DNA of 64,000 nt from an uncultured Actinomycetes bacterium (GCA_900314685.1 OMWE01000013.1:1-64000), one strand, 5' to 3'. Positions 40,014 through 49,701 are shown, counted from the stretch's first letter. Notes: generated by a model from the sequence alone, not told the origin. Made by a program: numbers and translations.

Positions 40014-40931
40014 TCAAGAAGCGAGGCTGGAGCGGGCTATATCAAGAACGGCAGCATCCGTGAGGGCCGGCGCATCGGCGTCCGCCACGATCGCGTAATC
40101 GTAGCCGCCGTACGTCCAGGTAGCCACGCGCAGCGCGTCCTCAGCCTCCCCCCTCACGTTGACAGCGATCTCACTGCCATCGGTAAGCGCAGCCTGCACC
40201 GTGCCCCGGTAGGCATATTCGGTGCTGTCGCCGCTGATGTCGGAGTCGTCGTAGTCAGCGCTGTCAACGTCAGCTCCATCAGAGTCGGAGCCACCTGAGC
40301 CGGCATCGGCGGAGGCACCCGCCTGCGAGGCAGCCTTGCGCAGCGCATAGCCGACACCCGCCTCATCCCGATAATCCACCTCGGCGATTTCCCCGTCGAT
40401 CAGCAGGTAGCTCACGTTGTCGTACGGAGCCTCCGCGGCCGGGATCCTGATGGAAAAGCCCGCTGCGTCCTCCAGCTCGTCCAGGCTGTCGAACTCCTGG
40501 ATGGGGTTGACGACCGTCACATCCTCGCCGGTCTCAGGTGCCGCGACGCCGTCATCGGGCGCAGCCGCCAGGTCGCCATCCACCGGTCTCAGGCCGATGC
40601 CGGGCAGCGTACGCACGACGACTACCACGAGCAGGCAAGCGGCCGCAATCGCAACCCACCGCATCGCGGTGCGGTAGGTAAGAAGGACTCCGCGCTTCTT
40701 GGCTGGTTTGGTTGAGGGAGACGCGACGGGGCTGGGTTCGGCAGGGGCAGCGGGGCGAGACGCGGCAGCACTGGGGCTGGCGGCGGCATCGGGGCTGAGT
40801 CCAGCGGGGGTGGCAGGACCGGACTCGGCGGGCCGTGAGCCACCCCACTCGTCCATGGCATCCAGCAGGTACTCGTCCGGCACGTCGCCGAGGGCCCGCA
40901 AGACCTGCCAGGCACGTTCTTCTTTGTCCAT
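40014..40931 (-). CDS. Membrane anti-sigma-factor-like protein
   Basis: This encodes 305 residues. An N-terminal cytoplasmic part (MDKEERAWQVLRALGDVPDEYLLDAMDEW) and a Pro/Ala-rich linker precede one membrane helix at about residues 92-110. An extracytoplasmic domain with DELEDAAGFSIRIP and DNVSYLLIDGEIAEVDYRDEAG follows, resembling DUF4367-type sensor domains of anti-sigma factors. An Asp/Ser-rich insertion sits near 215-240. Its ATG overlaps the sigma-factor stop by one base, so the pair is coupled. It would hold the sigma factor at the membrane until an envelope signal arrives. Confidence 0.8.
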   Translation of the reverse strand: MDKEERAWQVLRALGDVPDEYLLDAMDEWGGSRPAESGPATPAGLSPDAAASPSAAASRPAAPAEPSPVASPSTKPAKKRGVLLTYRTAMRWVAIAAACLLVVVVVRTLPGIGLRPVDGDLAAAPDDGVAAPETGEDVTVVNPIQEFDSLDELEDAAGFSIRIPAAEAPYDNVSYLLIDGEIAEVDYRDEAGVGYALRKAASQAGASADAGSGGSDSDGADVDSADYDDSDISGDSTEYAYRGTVQAALTDGSEIAVNVRGEAEDALRVATWTYGGYDYAIVADADAPALTDAAVLDIARSSLAS

Positions 40932-41509
40932 CAGGCCCTCCCCTCGGGATCAGCGGCTCCATCGATATCGACAAGGCAGGCCGTCAGCTGGCGGCGCGAA
41001 CGCATGAGGCTGGTCTTGACCTTGCCCTCGCCGCAGCCGTAACGCGCCGCAATCTCGGCGATCGTGTCGCCGAACCAGTACCTGCGCAGAAAGAAGCGCC
41101 GGGCCTCGACACCGAGCGAGCCGATGAACCCGCCCAACGCCTCTCGCACCGCCATCTCACCCGCGAAGTCGTCGTGCGCGCCGGCGTCGGGCAGGCACTC
41201 CGCCAGCTCGTCGATCAGCGCGGGGACCTCCCCCGCTCCCCTCTTGTCGGCGTGTTTGCGCTCGTAGCGGTCGAGCGCCAGGTTGCGCGTGATCCTGGAG
41301 AGGAAGGCGCCCAGGTTGGAGGGCCGCGTGGGCGGCATCGCCTGCCACGCCTTGAGGTAGGTGTCGGACTCGCATTCCTCCGTGTCGCGCGCGCTGCGCA
41401 GGATGCCCCACGCCACGCCGCGGATCATCCGCCCATAGCTCCTGCGCGTCTGGGCGATGGCGTCCTCGGACCGGCTGAAGTAAAGGTCTATGATCCGCGC
41501 GTCTTCCAC
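40931..41509 (-). CDS. ECF-type RNA polymerase sigma factor
   Basis: This encodes 192 residues. Region 2 spans about 10-80 (GRMIRGVAWGILRSARDTEECESDTYLKAWQ, then LGAFLSRITRNLALDRYERKHA), and region 4 about 125-185 (LRRYWFGDTIAEIAARYGCGEGKVKTSLMRSRRQL). There is no region 1 or 3, as in ECF factors. The gene directly downstream encodes the membrane anti-sigma partner. The promoters it serves are unknown; its own upstream region (41510-41617) is short, and the lipoprotein gene lies just before it on the same strand. Confidence 0.92.
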   Translation of the reverse strand: MEDARIIDLYFSRSEDAIAQTRRSYGRMIRGVAWGILRSARDTEECESDTYLKAWQAMPPTRPSNLGAFLSRITRNLALDRYERKHADKRGAGEVPALIDELAECLPDAGAHDDFAGEMAVREALGGFIGSLGVEARRFFLRRYWFGDTIAEIAARYGCGEGKVKTSLMRSRRQLTACLVDIDGAADPEGRA

Positions 41510-41617
41510 AGCACCGCCCTCTGCGAGGTCCCGTCCGACAGGCTACAGTGTACGTCACATCGCAGTGTACGCCATGCCGGGCGGGACCTGGCGCGCGGGC
41601 CGCGCGTCTCGACGTGC

Positions 41618-42268
41618 CTAGGCAGCGGACCCTTCGGGGGTGGCTGCCGAGTCGGCGGCTGCGGAGCCGGCGGCCGCGGAGCCCTCGGCGGCGTCCTCAT
41701 CCGCGTCGGACACCGCCTGCGCCGCCTTGTCGTAGTCGTAACCGCCTGCCACATCCAGATCCGTGGTGTTAATCAGCTCGCAGGCACCGTCGAGACCCTC
41801 GTAGACATAGGCCAGCGCGTAGGTAGGCTCTGCGTCGGGTACGACCGGGGTCACACGGCAGAGGATGCAGTAGTTGGTGCCCGCCACCACTTGGGTGCCG
41901 ATCAGGGCGATGGGCTCGTAGTCCGCGCCGTTCAGCTCGGCGATCGCCTTCTCGAGCGCGGCCTGCGCCTCGGGGTTTGCCTTCATGGAGGTATCCCCCG
42001 TCACAAGATCCCAGGCACCGGTGGCGATGCTCACGTCAGACCCCTCTCCCGAACCATCCACCACAACAGTCGTCGCCGCCGAGCCCGCGCTGCCCTTGCC
42101 CGCGGCCGCGGTCTCAGGCGTCTGGGCCGAGCAGCCCGCCAGCAGGCTCGCGGCGAGCAGCCCCGTCATCGCAAAACGGCTCATCTTCCACGCGATAGCG
42201 CGCTTGCCGGCGACGCGCTTGCCGGCGACGTTCTCGGTGATGGCATTCTTCTTGTTGTTCTTCTTCAT
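41618..42268 (-). CDS. Secreted lipoprotein of unknown function
   Basis: This encodes 216 residues. A long basic N-terminus (MKKNNKKNAITENVAGKR, with a VAGKRVAGKR repeat) leads to the signal helix and lipobox LLAGC. The mature part has DTSMKANPEAQAALEKAIAELNGADYEPIALIGTQVVAGTNYCILCRV, a cystatin-like/DUF-type core in which ANxxxxxxLxxAxxxLxGxxYxPIALIGTQVVAGTNY is a recurrent actinobacterial lipoprotein pattern. It ends in an Ala/Ser/Glu tail. It precedes the sigma/anti-sigma pair by 109 bases and may be in its regulon or operon. Confidence 0.8.
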   Translation of the reverse strand: MKKNNKKNAITENVAGKRVAGKRAIAWKMSRFAMTGLLAASLLAGCSAQTPETAAAGKGSAGSAATTVVVDGSGEGSDVSIATGAWDLVTGDTSMKANPEAQAALEKAIAELNGADYEPIALIGTQVVAGTNYCILCRVTPVVPDAEPTYALAYVYEGLDGACELINTTDLDVAGGYDYDKAAQAVSDADEDAAEGSAAAGSAAADSAATPEGSAA

Positions 42269-42512
42269 GGTGGGCGTTCCTTCCTGTTGGTTTTTGCCCT
42301 TACATCCCTACTGACGGAAACCGGGGGCGCAAGGTTACACGCGGGAAGAAAAATTTTTCTCACGACCGGCAAATCCCAAACCGCCAGGTCGCTGCGCGAT
42401 TGACAATTCCCGATCTGCCGGGCCGCCGCCCTTAGAAACCGGAGCAGGCGGGACGCCCGCCCGCAGAGCCGAAATGGCCTAGGCAGTCGCGCGGAGTCGC
42501 GTGGTACCGGAC

Positions 42513-42848
42513 CTTCGTACACGAGTAGGCGCTTTTTGCACGCCAGGGGTCAGATTCCCCATCTCATGTACGAATACGGTCCATCGACGCCCCGTTATTC
42601 ACACACCAACATGCCCACGGGAACAAAAACTTGTGCTAGAGGCCTGTTGGTGTACGAATCGGCGGTGCCCAAGGGCGCTCTTTCGCACACCGCATGGTCT
42701 CTCGGACACCGAAACGGGAAAGTAGGGCCACTCGTGTACGAATCGCCCAGAGCCTGCTGCGGGCAGCGATGGACCCTCCGAGGGAAATCGCACACGAACA
42801 GGGGCGTGACGGCCCAATCGTGCCGTATGGAGGCCGCTCATGTACGAT
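42513..42848. repeat. Scattered short repeats (word TGTACGAA) in a 600-base gene-free gap
   Basis: TGTACGAA or a one-off variant occurs near 42513 (inverted), 42567, 42650, 42736 and 42840, and related CGCACAC(G/C) words near 42684 and 42789. The rest of the gap 42269-42891 shows no gene or terminator that I can support. Confidence 0.5.
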
Positions 42849-42891
42849 GCCGCAAGCAGTGGCCGTGCAGACATTCCAGCCAGCCGACGCG

Positions 42892-43764
42892 TCACTCGTC
42901 CTTGAGGCGGTAGCCGACGCCGCGCACGGTCTCGATGAGGGCCGCCGCATCGGGGTCGGCCTCAGCGAGCTTTTTGCGCAGCGTGAGGATGTGGGCGTCC
43001 ACCGTACGGGTCTCGACTCGGGAATCCGCGGCATGGGCCTCACCCGACAGATCATAGCCCCACACGCGCTCGAGCAGCGTGCGGCGTGTCAGGGCCAGTC
43101 CGCCATGCGCCATCAGGTAGTGAAGAAGTTCGAACTCCTTGTTGGTGAGCTGGACCGGTGCTCCGGCTGCCGTTACCTCGTGCCGGGAGGGGTCGAGCGC
43201 GAGGGTCCCCACCTGGAGCGGCTGAGAGTTCCTGTCGGATGCAACCGCGATGGAGCCTGGGGCGGACACGTCACCGATGCCGGTAGCCCCTCCAGCGCCG
43301 CCGCCCGTTGCTCCCGCGACGCCGCCCGACATGCCTGCGACGTGGTCGCCGACATCGGCACCAAACCCCGCTGCCACACGGCGGACCGCGCGCTCCTCGC
43401 GCCGGAGCAGCGCGCCCACGCGCGAGACGAGCTCCATCATGCCAAAGGGCTTGGTGAGGTAGTCGTCCGCGCCTGAGTCCAGGCCGGTGACCTTGTCGTA
43501 CTCGGCATCCTTGCCTGTGACCATCATGATCGGCAGGTCACATGTGCCCTCCCCGGCGCGCAGACGCGCGAGCACGGACAGCCCATCCTGCTCGGGGAGC
43601 ACCTCGTCGAGCAGCAGCAGGTCGGGCAGGGGTGTCGCCGAGTCGTCGATCGCCTCAAAGAGCTCGCTCGGGGCGGCAAACCCGCGCGTCTTATAGCCCA
43701 CCCGCTCAAGCGCATACAAGACGAGCTCGCGCATCTGGGTGTCGTCCTCGAGGTAGTAGATCAT
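42892..43764 (-). CDS. OmpR/PhoB-family response regulator
   Basis: This encodes 290 residues. The receiver domain (1-118) has the acidic pair Glu6-Asp7-Asp8, phosphoacceptor Asp53 (LLLLDEVLPEQDG), MMVTGKDAE and the lysine of DYLTKPFG. Residues 120-185 are an unusual Gly/Ala-rich insertion (GGVAGATGGGAGGATG). The C-terminal winged helix (190-290) ends in TVRGVGYRLKDE. Its ATG overlaps the PstS-like gene stop by 4 bases, suggesting phosphate control. No histidine kinase is adjacent, which is unusual for a PhoB-type gene. Confidence 0.9.
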   Translation of the reverse strand: MIYYLEDDTQMRELVLYALERVGYKTRGFAAPSELFEAIDDSATPLPDLLLLDEVLPEQDGLSVLARLRAGEGTCDLPIMMVTGKDAEYDKVTGLDSGADDYLTKPFGMMELVSRVGALLRREERAVRRVAAGFGADVGDHVAGMSGGVAGATGGGAGGATGIGDVSAPGSIAVASDRNSQPLQVGTLALDPSRHEVTAAGAPVQLTNKEFELLHYLMAHGGLALTRRTLLERVWGYDLSGEAHAADSRVETRTVDAHILTLRKKLAEADPDAAALIETVRGVGYRLKDE

Positions 43765-44831
43765 CGCCCTGCCCCAGCTTGCCCGGCAATGCCGGACTGG
43801 CCGCTGGCTGTCAGACCACCGGCTATCAGGCCGCCGGCCTCGGATTGCCCCTCGGATTGTCCCTCGGATTGTCCCTCGGATTGTCCCTCGGATTGCCCCC
43901 CGACCTCGGACCAGGTCTTTGCCTCGCCGAGATAGATCGAGCGCACCTGCCGTGAGGTGAGGCCGTCGACCGCATTGTCCTTGTTCACGATCACGGCGAT
44001 GCCGTCCACGGCGATCGTCGTGGGGGTCACGCCCTGCGAGAGCTCGTCTTCCTTGAGGGAGCGCGAGGCCATGCCGAGGTCGCAGGTACCGTCGATCGCG
44101 CTCTGGATGCCGGAGGTGGAGTCGGACTGCCGCACCGACACCGCGACCTGCGGGCGGACCTGCATATATGCGGCTGCGATCTGCTGCATCAGGGGCGTGA
44201 TGGAGGTCGAGCCGGCGACCGTGACGCTACCCTCGACGTCTGCCGACGCAGCGAAGGTATCCGCGACGTTGTCCACCGTCAGGTACCCGCCGTCGCTCAC
44301 GATCTGCTGCCCGTCGGCAGAGAGGATGTACGCGAGGAAGTCCGCTGCCGCTGCACTCATCTCGTGTTTGACCGCCACATTGAAGGGGCGGGCGACCTTG
44401 TATGTGTTGTCCCTGATCGACTTGACGGATGGAGCGACGCCGTCAATCTTGAGCGCCTTGACCGTGTCGTCGAGCGAGCCCAGCGAGATGTAGCCGATCG
44501 CCTCGGGATTGGCTGTCACCGCCGTGATCACCGTGGCGGTCGAGTCGGAGACGACCGCGTCGGGAGTCGTGGCGTCCTCGCCGTCGGAGTCGCGGATATC
44601 GAGCAGCTCGGTGAAGGCACCTCTTGTGCCCGACCCCTCCTCGCGCGCGATGACAAAGATAGTGTCCTCGGGTTTGTCGGCCAGCGAGGCGTTGTCGACG
44701 TGCGACGGTTGCTGGATGCTCGCGCAACCCGTGAGACCGGCGAGGCCCAGTCCCGAGAGCCCGACCAGCCCAGACACGCCTGCGGCCGCGCGCAGAAAGC
44801 CACGGCGGGTCAGGGGTGTGTGTATGCCCAT
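43761..44831 (-). CDS. PstS-type phosphate-binding protein with circularly permuted order
   Basis: This encodes 356 residues from ATG 44831 (ATG 44879 possible). A twin-arginine signal TRRGFLRAAAG and lipobox GLTGC (Cys36) come first. Residues 57-184 then match the second half of ordinary PstS (IAREEGSGTRGAF, NPEAIGYISLGSLDDTVKAL, YKVARPFNV, LSADGQQIVSDGGY). Residues 200-312 match the first half (GSVTVAGSTSITPLMQQIA, IDGTCDLGMASRSLK, TTIAVDGIAVIVN, YLGEAKTWSEVGG). So the halves are swapped relative to the family. Phosphate-binding Ser/Thr/Arg residues of both halves are kept. A GQSE tetrapeptide repeated five times and a Gly-rich tail end the protein. No pstCAB genes are adjacent; a response regulator is. 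Confidence 0.88.
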   Translation of the reverse strand: MGIHTPLTRRGFLRAAAGVSGLVGLSGLGLAGLTGCASIQQPSHVDNASLADKPEDTIFVIAREEGSGTRGAFTELLDIRDSDGEDATTPDAVVSDSTATVITAVTANPEAIGYISLGSLDDTVKALKIDGVAPSVKSIRDNTYKVARPFNVAVKHEMSAAAADFLAYILSADGQQIVSDGGYLTVDNVADTFAASADVEGSVTVAGSTSITPLMQQIAAAYMQVRPQVAVSVRQSDSTSGIQSAIDGTCDLGMASRSLKEDELSQGVTPTTIAVDGIAVIVNKDNAVDGLTSRQVRSIYLGEAKTWSEVGGQSEGQSEGQSEGQSEGQSEAGGLIAGGLTASGQSGIAGQAGAGR

Positions 44832-45009
44832 AAAAACGCCATCCCATCTACAATGAAACCGTTGGTCAGGGTAGACCAACGGCTCCGTCGGGCGTGTAAA
44901 GGGAATGTTCGCGCTTGTAAGCCTTGCCTGCTGTTTGGCGGCCTGACGATCGGTCAGCGGTCAAACGGCGGTATCGCCAAACGGCGGTACCGCCGGACAG
45001 CCAGGCACC

Positions 45010-46620
45010 CTAGGCGTCTGAGCGGGCGAACTTATTGGTCATGTTGTCGGACGCCACGTCGAGCACGGCCGCGAGCAGCGCGTCCGTCCGGGCGCGGAGC
45101 ATGGCCGCGACCTCGTCGTTTGCGGCTTCCAAGACGGACGTGGCGGCTGCGTAGTCCAGCTCCTGCTCGGCGACCTCGCGCATGGCGCGGGCCACGATCG
45201 GGTAGGCCGCGGCGGGCACGTCGGCCTGGTAGCGCTCGACGAGGCCTGCGCACTCGTGGTAGTGGGCGTCGGCCAAGGCCGCAATCAGGCGATTTGCCCA
45301 GTAGTAGCTGTCGGTGGAGACGGCCGCGGTGGTGTTGGCCAGGTAGTCGGGCGTGCGGTCGATGTCCGTGAAGAAGGGCGCGATGGCATTGAAGGCGTTG
45401 GACCCGTAGGTCAGCCACTGCAGGGCGCGCGTCGCCTCGGGGCCGTCGCCGCGGATCTGCTGGATGGAGAGCTCGCTGGTGCGGTTGATGCCGATCGGGC
45501 GGTAGGAGCCGCGCAGCGCGGGGTCGCCGCCGCGGCCGTAGGGGTCGTACGGCGTGCCCTGGTAGTGGAGGGAGAGCACGTCTTTGACGTCCTCGATCGT
45601 CAGCAGGCGCTCCGGCTTGCGGCACCAGGGGATGTCGTCGGAGTCGAGGTTGTAGTCCGCGTGCGGGCCGTCCCAGACGGCGGAGCCGGGGTTGAGCCAG
45701 CGCTGCATGTCCCAGGCGCGGCAGGTGTTGTACTTGTGGTCCTCGTGCGAGTGGCTGCCGAAGAGGTCGCGCGGGTTGATGTGGACGTGCGCGCCGGCTG
45801 TGGCGGTCGCGTCGCCCGTGACGCCCTTCATGAAATTGGCAGCGGCCTCCCCCACCAGCCCGGCGGCCGCCGCGAAGGGCTTCTTCTCCGCCTGACGGTG
45901 CAGGTCGAGGTGGTTGGCCTCGATGAAGTCTGCCAGGTCCAGGCTGCAGAGGTTGTCGCGGCCCACGCTGAGGGCGTCGGTCAGGTCGAGGTCGTCGATG
46001 CCCAGCTGGTTGGGCATGGTGACGTAGGCGTCCTCGGGCACGCGGCGGGCGATCCAGTGGTGGCCGCCCACGGTCTCGAGCCACCAGACGTCGTCGGCGT
46101 CGGAGAAGGCGATGCCGTTCATCTCGTAGGTGCCGTATGTCTCGAGCAGCTCGCCGAGGCGCAGCACGCCCTCGCGCGCGGAGCGGATGTAGGGCAGCGT
46201 GAGCGTCACGAGGTCCTCCTCGCCCAGGCCTCCGACCTGCTCGGGCACGTAGCCCGCCTCGCCCTCTGTGCCCTGCGCGGGCCGGTAGACGACCAGCGGG
46301 TCCGCGCCGAGCACGCGCGGGTTGGACGTGAGGGTCTCGGTGGCGTTCATCGCGACGTTGGCGGTGTTGACGCCGGCGGCGGCCCAGGTGCCGTGCCCGT
46401 CCACCGCCTCCGGTACGCTCGTGTAGCGCATGGGGTCGTCGGGCAGGTCGAGCTCGACGTGGCTGATCACGCTGCGGTAGTGGCGCGGCTGGTCCGCGGG
46501 CTCCACGACCACGAACTTCTTGGGGTTCCACTCCCCTGCGCCGGAGTCCTCGTTGCGCGCGATGATGGTCGACCCGTCGTAGCTGGCCTTCTTGCCGATG
46601 AGAATGGTGGTGCAGGGCAT
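45010..46620 (-). CDS. C69-family dipeptidase (Ntn hydrolase)
   Basis: This encodes 536 residues from ATG 46620 with AAGGAGG upstream; codons to 46680 are ignored. The protein starts MPCTTILIGKKASYDGST: the cysteine at position 3 is the N-terminal nucleophile after processing, as in PepD/C69 enzymes. Other family blocks are IIARNEDSG, AGVNTANVAMNATET, DVWWLETVGGHHWIARRVPEDAY and SGSAVWDG-type WLNPGSAVWDGPHADYN. It has no signal peptide, so it acts on imported peptides inside the cell. The divergent ABC importer next door may feed it. Confidence 0.92.
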   Translation of the reverse strand: MPCTTILIGKKASYDGSTIIARNEDSGAGEWNPKKFVVVEPADQPRHYRSVISHVELDLPDDPMRYTSVPEAVDGHGTWAAAGVNTANVAMNATETLTSNPRVLGADPLVVYRPAQGTEGEAGYVPEQVGGLGEEDLVTLTLPYIRSAREGVLRLGELLETYGTYEMNGIAFSDADDVWWLETVGGHHWIARRVPEDAYVTMPNQLGIDDLDLTDALSVGRDNLCSLDLADFIEANHLDLHRQAEKKPFAAAAGLVGEAAANFMKGVTGDATATAGAHVHINPRDLFGSHSHEDHKYNTCRAWDMQRWLNPGSAVWDGPHADYNLDSDDIPWCRKPERLLTIEDVKDVLSLHYQGTPYDPYGRGGDPALRGSYRPIGINRTSELSIQQIRGDGPEATRALQWLTYGSNAFNAIAPFFTDIDRTPDYLANTTAAVSTDSYYWANRLIAALADAHYHECAGLVERYQADVPAAAYPIVARAMREVAEQELDYAAATSVLEAANDEVAAMLRARTDALLAAVLDVASDNMTNKFARSDA

Positions 46621-46961
46621 GTCTGCCTCCTTGTCTGCCCGACCGCGGACGCTGCCACCGGCAGGTGGGCCTGCCGGCATCCGGCTCCGTCTGCAAGCGG
46701 GCGCACGCCTCTTGTTCCGCGGTCAGTCTACCGCAAAGCATCTGCTATTCCGAACGCGCCACAAACGCCACAAGCACCGCGCTCCAGATCGCGTTCCATG
46801 CGCCGCCAGCCTCTTTCATTCCATCAAACTATTTGTTTGTACGCTGCACCAATCGGTGCTTTACGCAGGCCCACATGCCCGCGGGGGCGTAGCCTGGCAC
46901 GTAGCCGTTTGTTAAAGGGCGGCATCAATGCGCCATCAAGACTTGCGCAGATTGTCCGCTT

Positions 46962-47000
46962 CCCGTAGGCTACTTTAGTGTACTAAAGTGTCACTACGGG
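46962..47000. promoter_or_regulatory. Double dyad between dipeptidase and amino-acid importer
   Basis: Inner arms ACTTTAGT and ACTAAAGT (46972-46979, 46982-46989) are nested inside outer arms CCCGTAG and CTACGGG (46962-46968, 46994-47000). It lies about 97 bases before the importer's first gene, in an AT-richer 475-base divergent gap that otherwise shows a 7-bp dyad near 46659-46678 and no gene. An operator is the likeliest reading. Confidence 0.5.
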
Positions 47001-47096
47001 AAGGCGCCATCGGGGGACGATAACCCACGGTGGCAAGACGGACGCCCCAGCCGCGACCGAGCGGCGGGGCAAATCACGATGGGACCAGGGGGAAAG

Positions 47097-47996
47097 ATGG
47101 GCATCCAGGACAAGCAAATCAACCGCAGGCAGTTCTTCGCGGGCAGCGCGCTCGCGCTCTCCGCGGCAGCACTCGTCGGCTGCGGCGGCGGCAGCGGCTC
47201 CGGCAGCGCGGCTGCGGGCTCCACGGCCGCGGGCTCCACGGCGGCGGCCACCGACGGCGGCTTCGACGGCAAGACCTTCATCGTCGGCTTCGACCAGGAG
47301 TTCCCGCCCTACGGCTACGTGGGCGACGACGGCGAGTTCACCGGCTTTGACCTCGACCTCGCCCAGGCCGTCTGCGAGAAGGAGGGCTGGGAGTTCAAGC
47401 CCAACCCCATCAACTGGGACGCCAAGGACGCCCTGCTCAACTCCGGCCAGATCACCTGCATCTGGAACGGCTTCACGATCGAGGGCCGCGAGGACGACTA
47501 CGCCTTCACCGACCCCTACATGGAAAATAAACAGGTCGTCGTCGTGCGCAAGGACTCCGGCATCACCGACCTGGCCGGCCTCGACGGCAAAAACGTCGTG
47601 GCCCAGGCCGACTCCGCCGCCTACTACCTGCTGGTCGAGGGCGGCGCCCAGGAGGACCTCGGCAAGACCTTCGCCAAGCTCGACACCATCGCCGACTACA
47701 ACACCGGCTTCATGCAGCTCGAGCAGGGCACCTACGACGCGATCGCCGTGGACTACCCCGTCGCCGTCTTCAACACCTCGGGCAAGGAGGACACCTTCGT
47801 GATCCTCGACGAGTCGCTCAACGACGAGCACTTCGGCGTGGGCTTCGCCAAGACGGACCAGGGCGAGGAGCTCGCCGCCAAGGTCGAGGCCGACCTGCAG
47901 GCGCTCGACGCCGACGGCACCGTCAAGGAGCTCTGCGACAAGTACGGCGACCAGGGCGTGAGCTACGACAACTGGGTCCTGCCCAAGGCAGAGTAG
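47097..47996 (+). CDS. Polar amino-acid ABC transporter, substrate-binding lipoprotein
   Basis: This encodes 299 residues from ATG 47097 with AGGGGG upstream. The signal has a twin-arginine-like INRRQFFAGSALALSAAALVGC with lipobox LVGC, then a Ser/Gly/Ala linker. The mature domain is a cluster F/SBP_bac_3 protein: IVGFDQEFPPYGYVGDDGEFTGFDLDLAQAVCEKEGW and CIWNGFTIEGREDDYAFTDPYMENKQVVVVRKD. The FDLD and arginine-contact regions suggest a polar or basic amino acid. It heads a three-gene importer operon. Confidence 0.93.
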   Translation: MGIQDKQINRRQFFAGSALALSAAALVGCGGGSGSGSAAAGSTAAGSTAAATDGGFDGKTFIVGFDQEFPPYGYVGDDGEFTGFDLDLAQAVCEKEGWEFKPNPINWDAKDALLNSGQITCIWNGFTIEGREDDYAFTDPYMENKQVVVVRKDSGITDLAGLDGKNVVAQADSAAYYLLVEGGAQEDLGKTFAKLDTIADYNTGFMQLEQGTYDAIAVDYPVAVFNTSGKEDTFVILDESLNDEHFGVGFAKTDQGEELAAKVEADLQALDADGTVKELCDKYGDQGVSYDNWVLPKAE

Positions 47997-48064
47997 CGGC
48001 ACACGACATATGATGGTTGGTGGCAGGGGGCTCGGTCCCCTGCCACTGGTTTTAAGGAGCGCGC

Positions 48065-48718
48065 GTGGAAGTCTCCACCATGTTTGAAATGCTGATCTCG
48101 GGCTACGGCGTCAGCCTGCAGATCTTCTTTGTCACGCTGGTCGGCGCTGCGGTGCTCGGCATCCCGGTGGCGCTGGGGCGCCTCTCCCGCTTCAAGCCGC
48201 TCTCCTGGCTCATGGCCATCTACATCAGCCTCATGCGCGGCACGCCGCTGATGCTGCAGATGTTCGCGGTCTTCTTTGTGCCGTACTACGTCTTCGGCGT
48301 CGTCACGGGCCCCTCGTACATGATGGTCGCCGTGCTCATCGCCTTTGTCGTCAACTACGCGGCCTACTTCGCCGAGATCTACCGCTCGGGCATCCAGTCC
48401 ATGCCGCGCGGCCAGTACGAGGCGGCCGAGGTCCTGGGCTACTCGCACACCCAGACCTTCTTCCGCATCATCCTGCCGCAGGTCGTCAAGCGCATCTTGC
48501 CCGCCATGGGCAACGAGATCGTGACCCTGGTCAAGGACACCTCGCTCGCCTTCTCCATCGGCGTGGCCGAGATGTTCACCACGGGCCGCGCGCTCGTGGC
48601 CAGCCAGCGCACGATGGTGCCCTTTGCCATCGCCGCCGCGATCTACTGGGTCACCTGCCTCATCATCGAGTGGCTGCTCCGCCGTGCGGAGAAGAAGCTC
48701 TCCTACTACCACGACTAG
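48065..48718 (+). CDS. Polar amino-acid ABC transporter, permease
   Basis: This encodes 217 residues from GTG 48065 with AAGGAG upstream. Five hydrophobic helices are visible. The His/Glu/Met-type permease sequence YISLMRGTPLMLQMF is near the N-terminus and the ATPase-coupling EAA loop YEAAEVLGYSHTQTFFRIILPQVVKRILPA is at about 117-146. A single permease suggests it homodimerises. It lies between the binding-protein and ATPase genes. Confidence 0.94.
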   Translation: MEVSTMFEMLISGYGVSLQIFFVTLVGAAVLGIPVALGRLSRFKPLSWLMAIYISLMRGTPLMLQMFAVFFVPYYVFGVVTGPSYMMVAVLIAFVVNYAAYFAEIYRSGIQSMPRGQYEAAEVLGYSHTQTFFRIILPQVVKRILPAMGNEIVTLVKDTSLAFSIGVAEMFTTGRALVASQRTMVPFAIAAAIYWVTCLIIEWLLRRAEKKLSYYHD

Positions 48719-48734
48719 CCGGGGGAAGACAAAC

Positions 48735-49625
<891 letters not shown>

Positions 49626-49701
49626 GGGCGGCGGCTCCCGGTCGATACCCTGGCAACAAGAACGACAATCTCACCGCGACGCGACCGCGTGCCCAGCCTG
49701 C

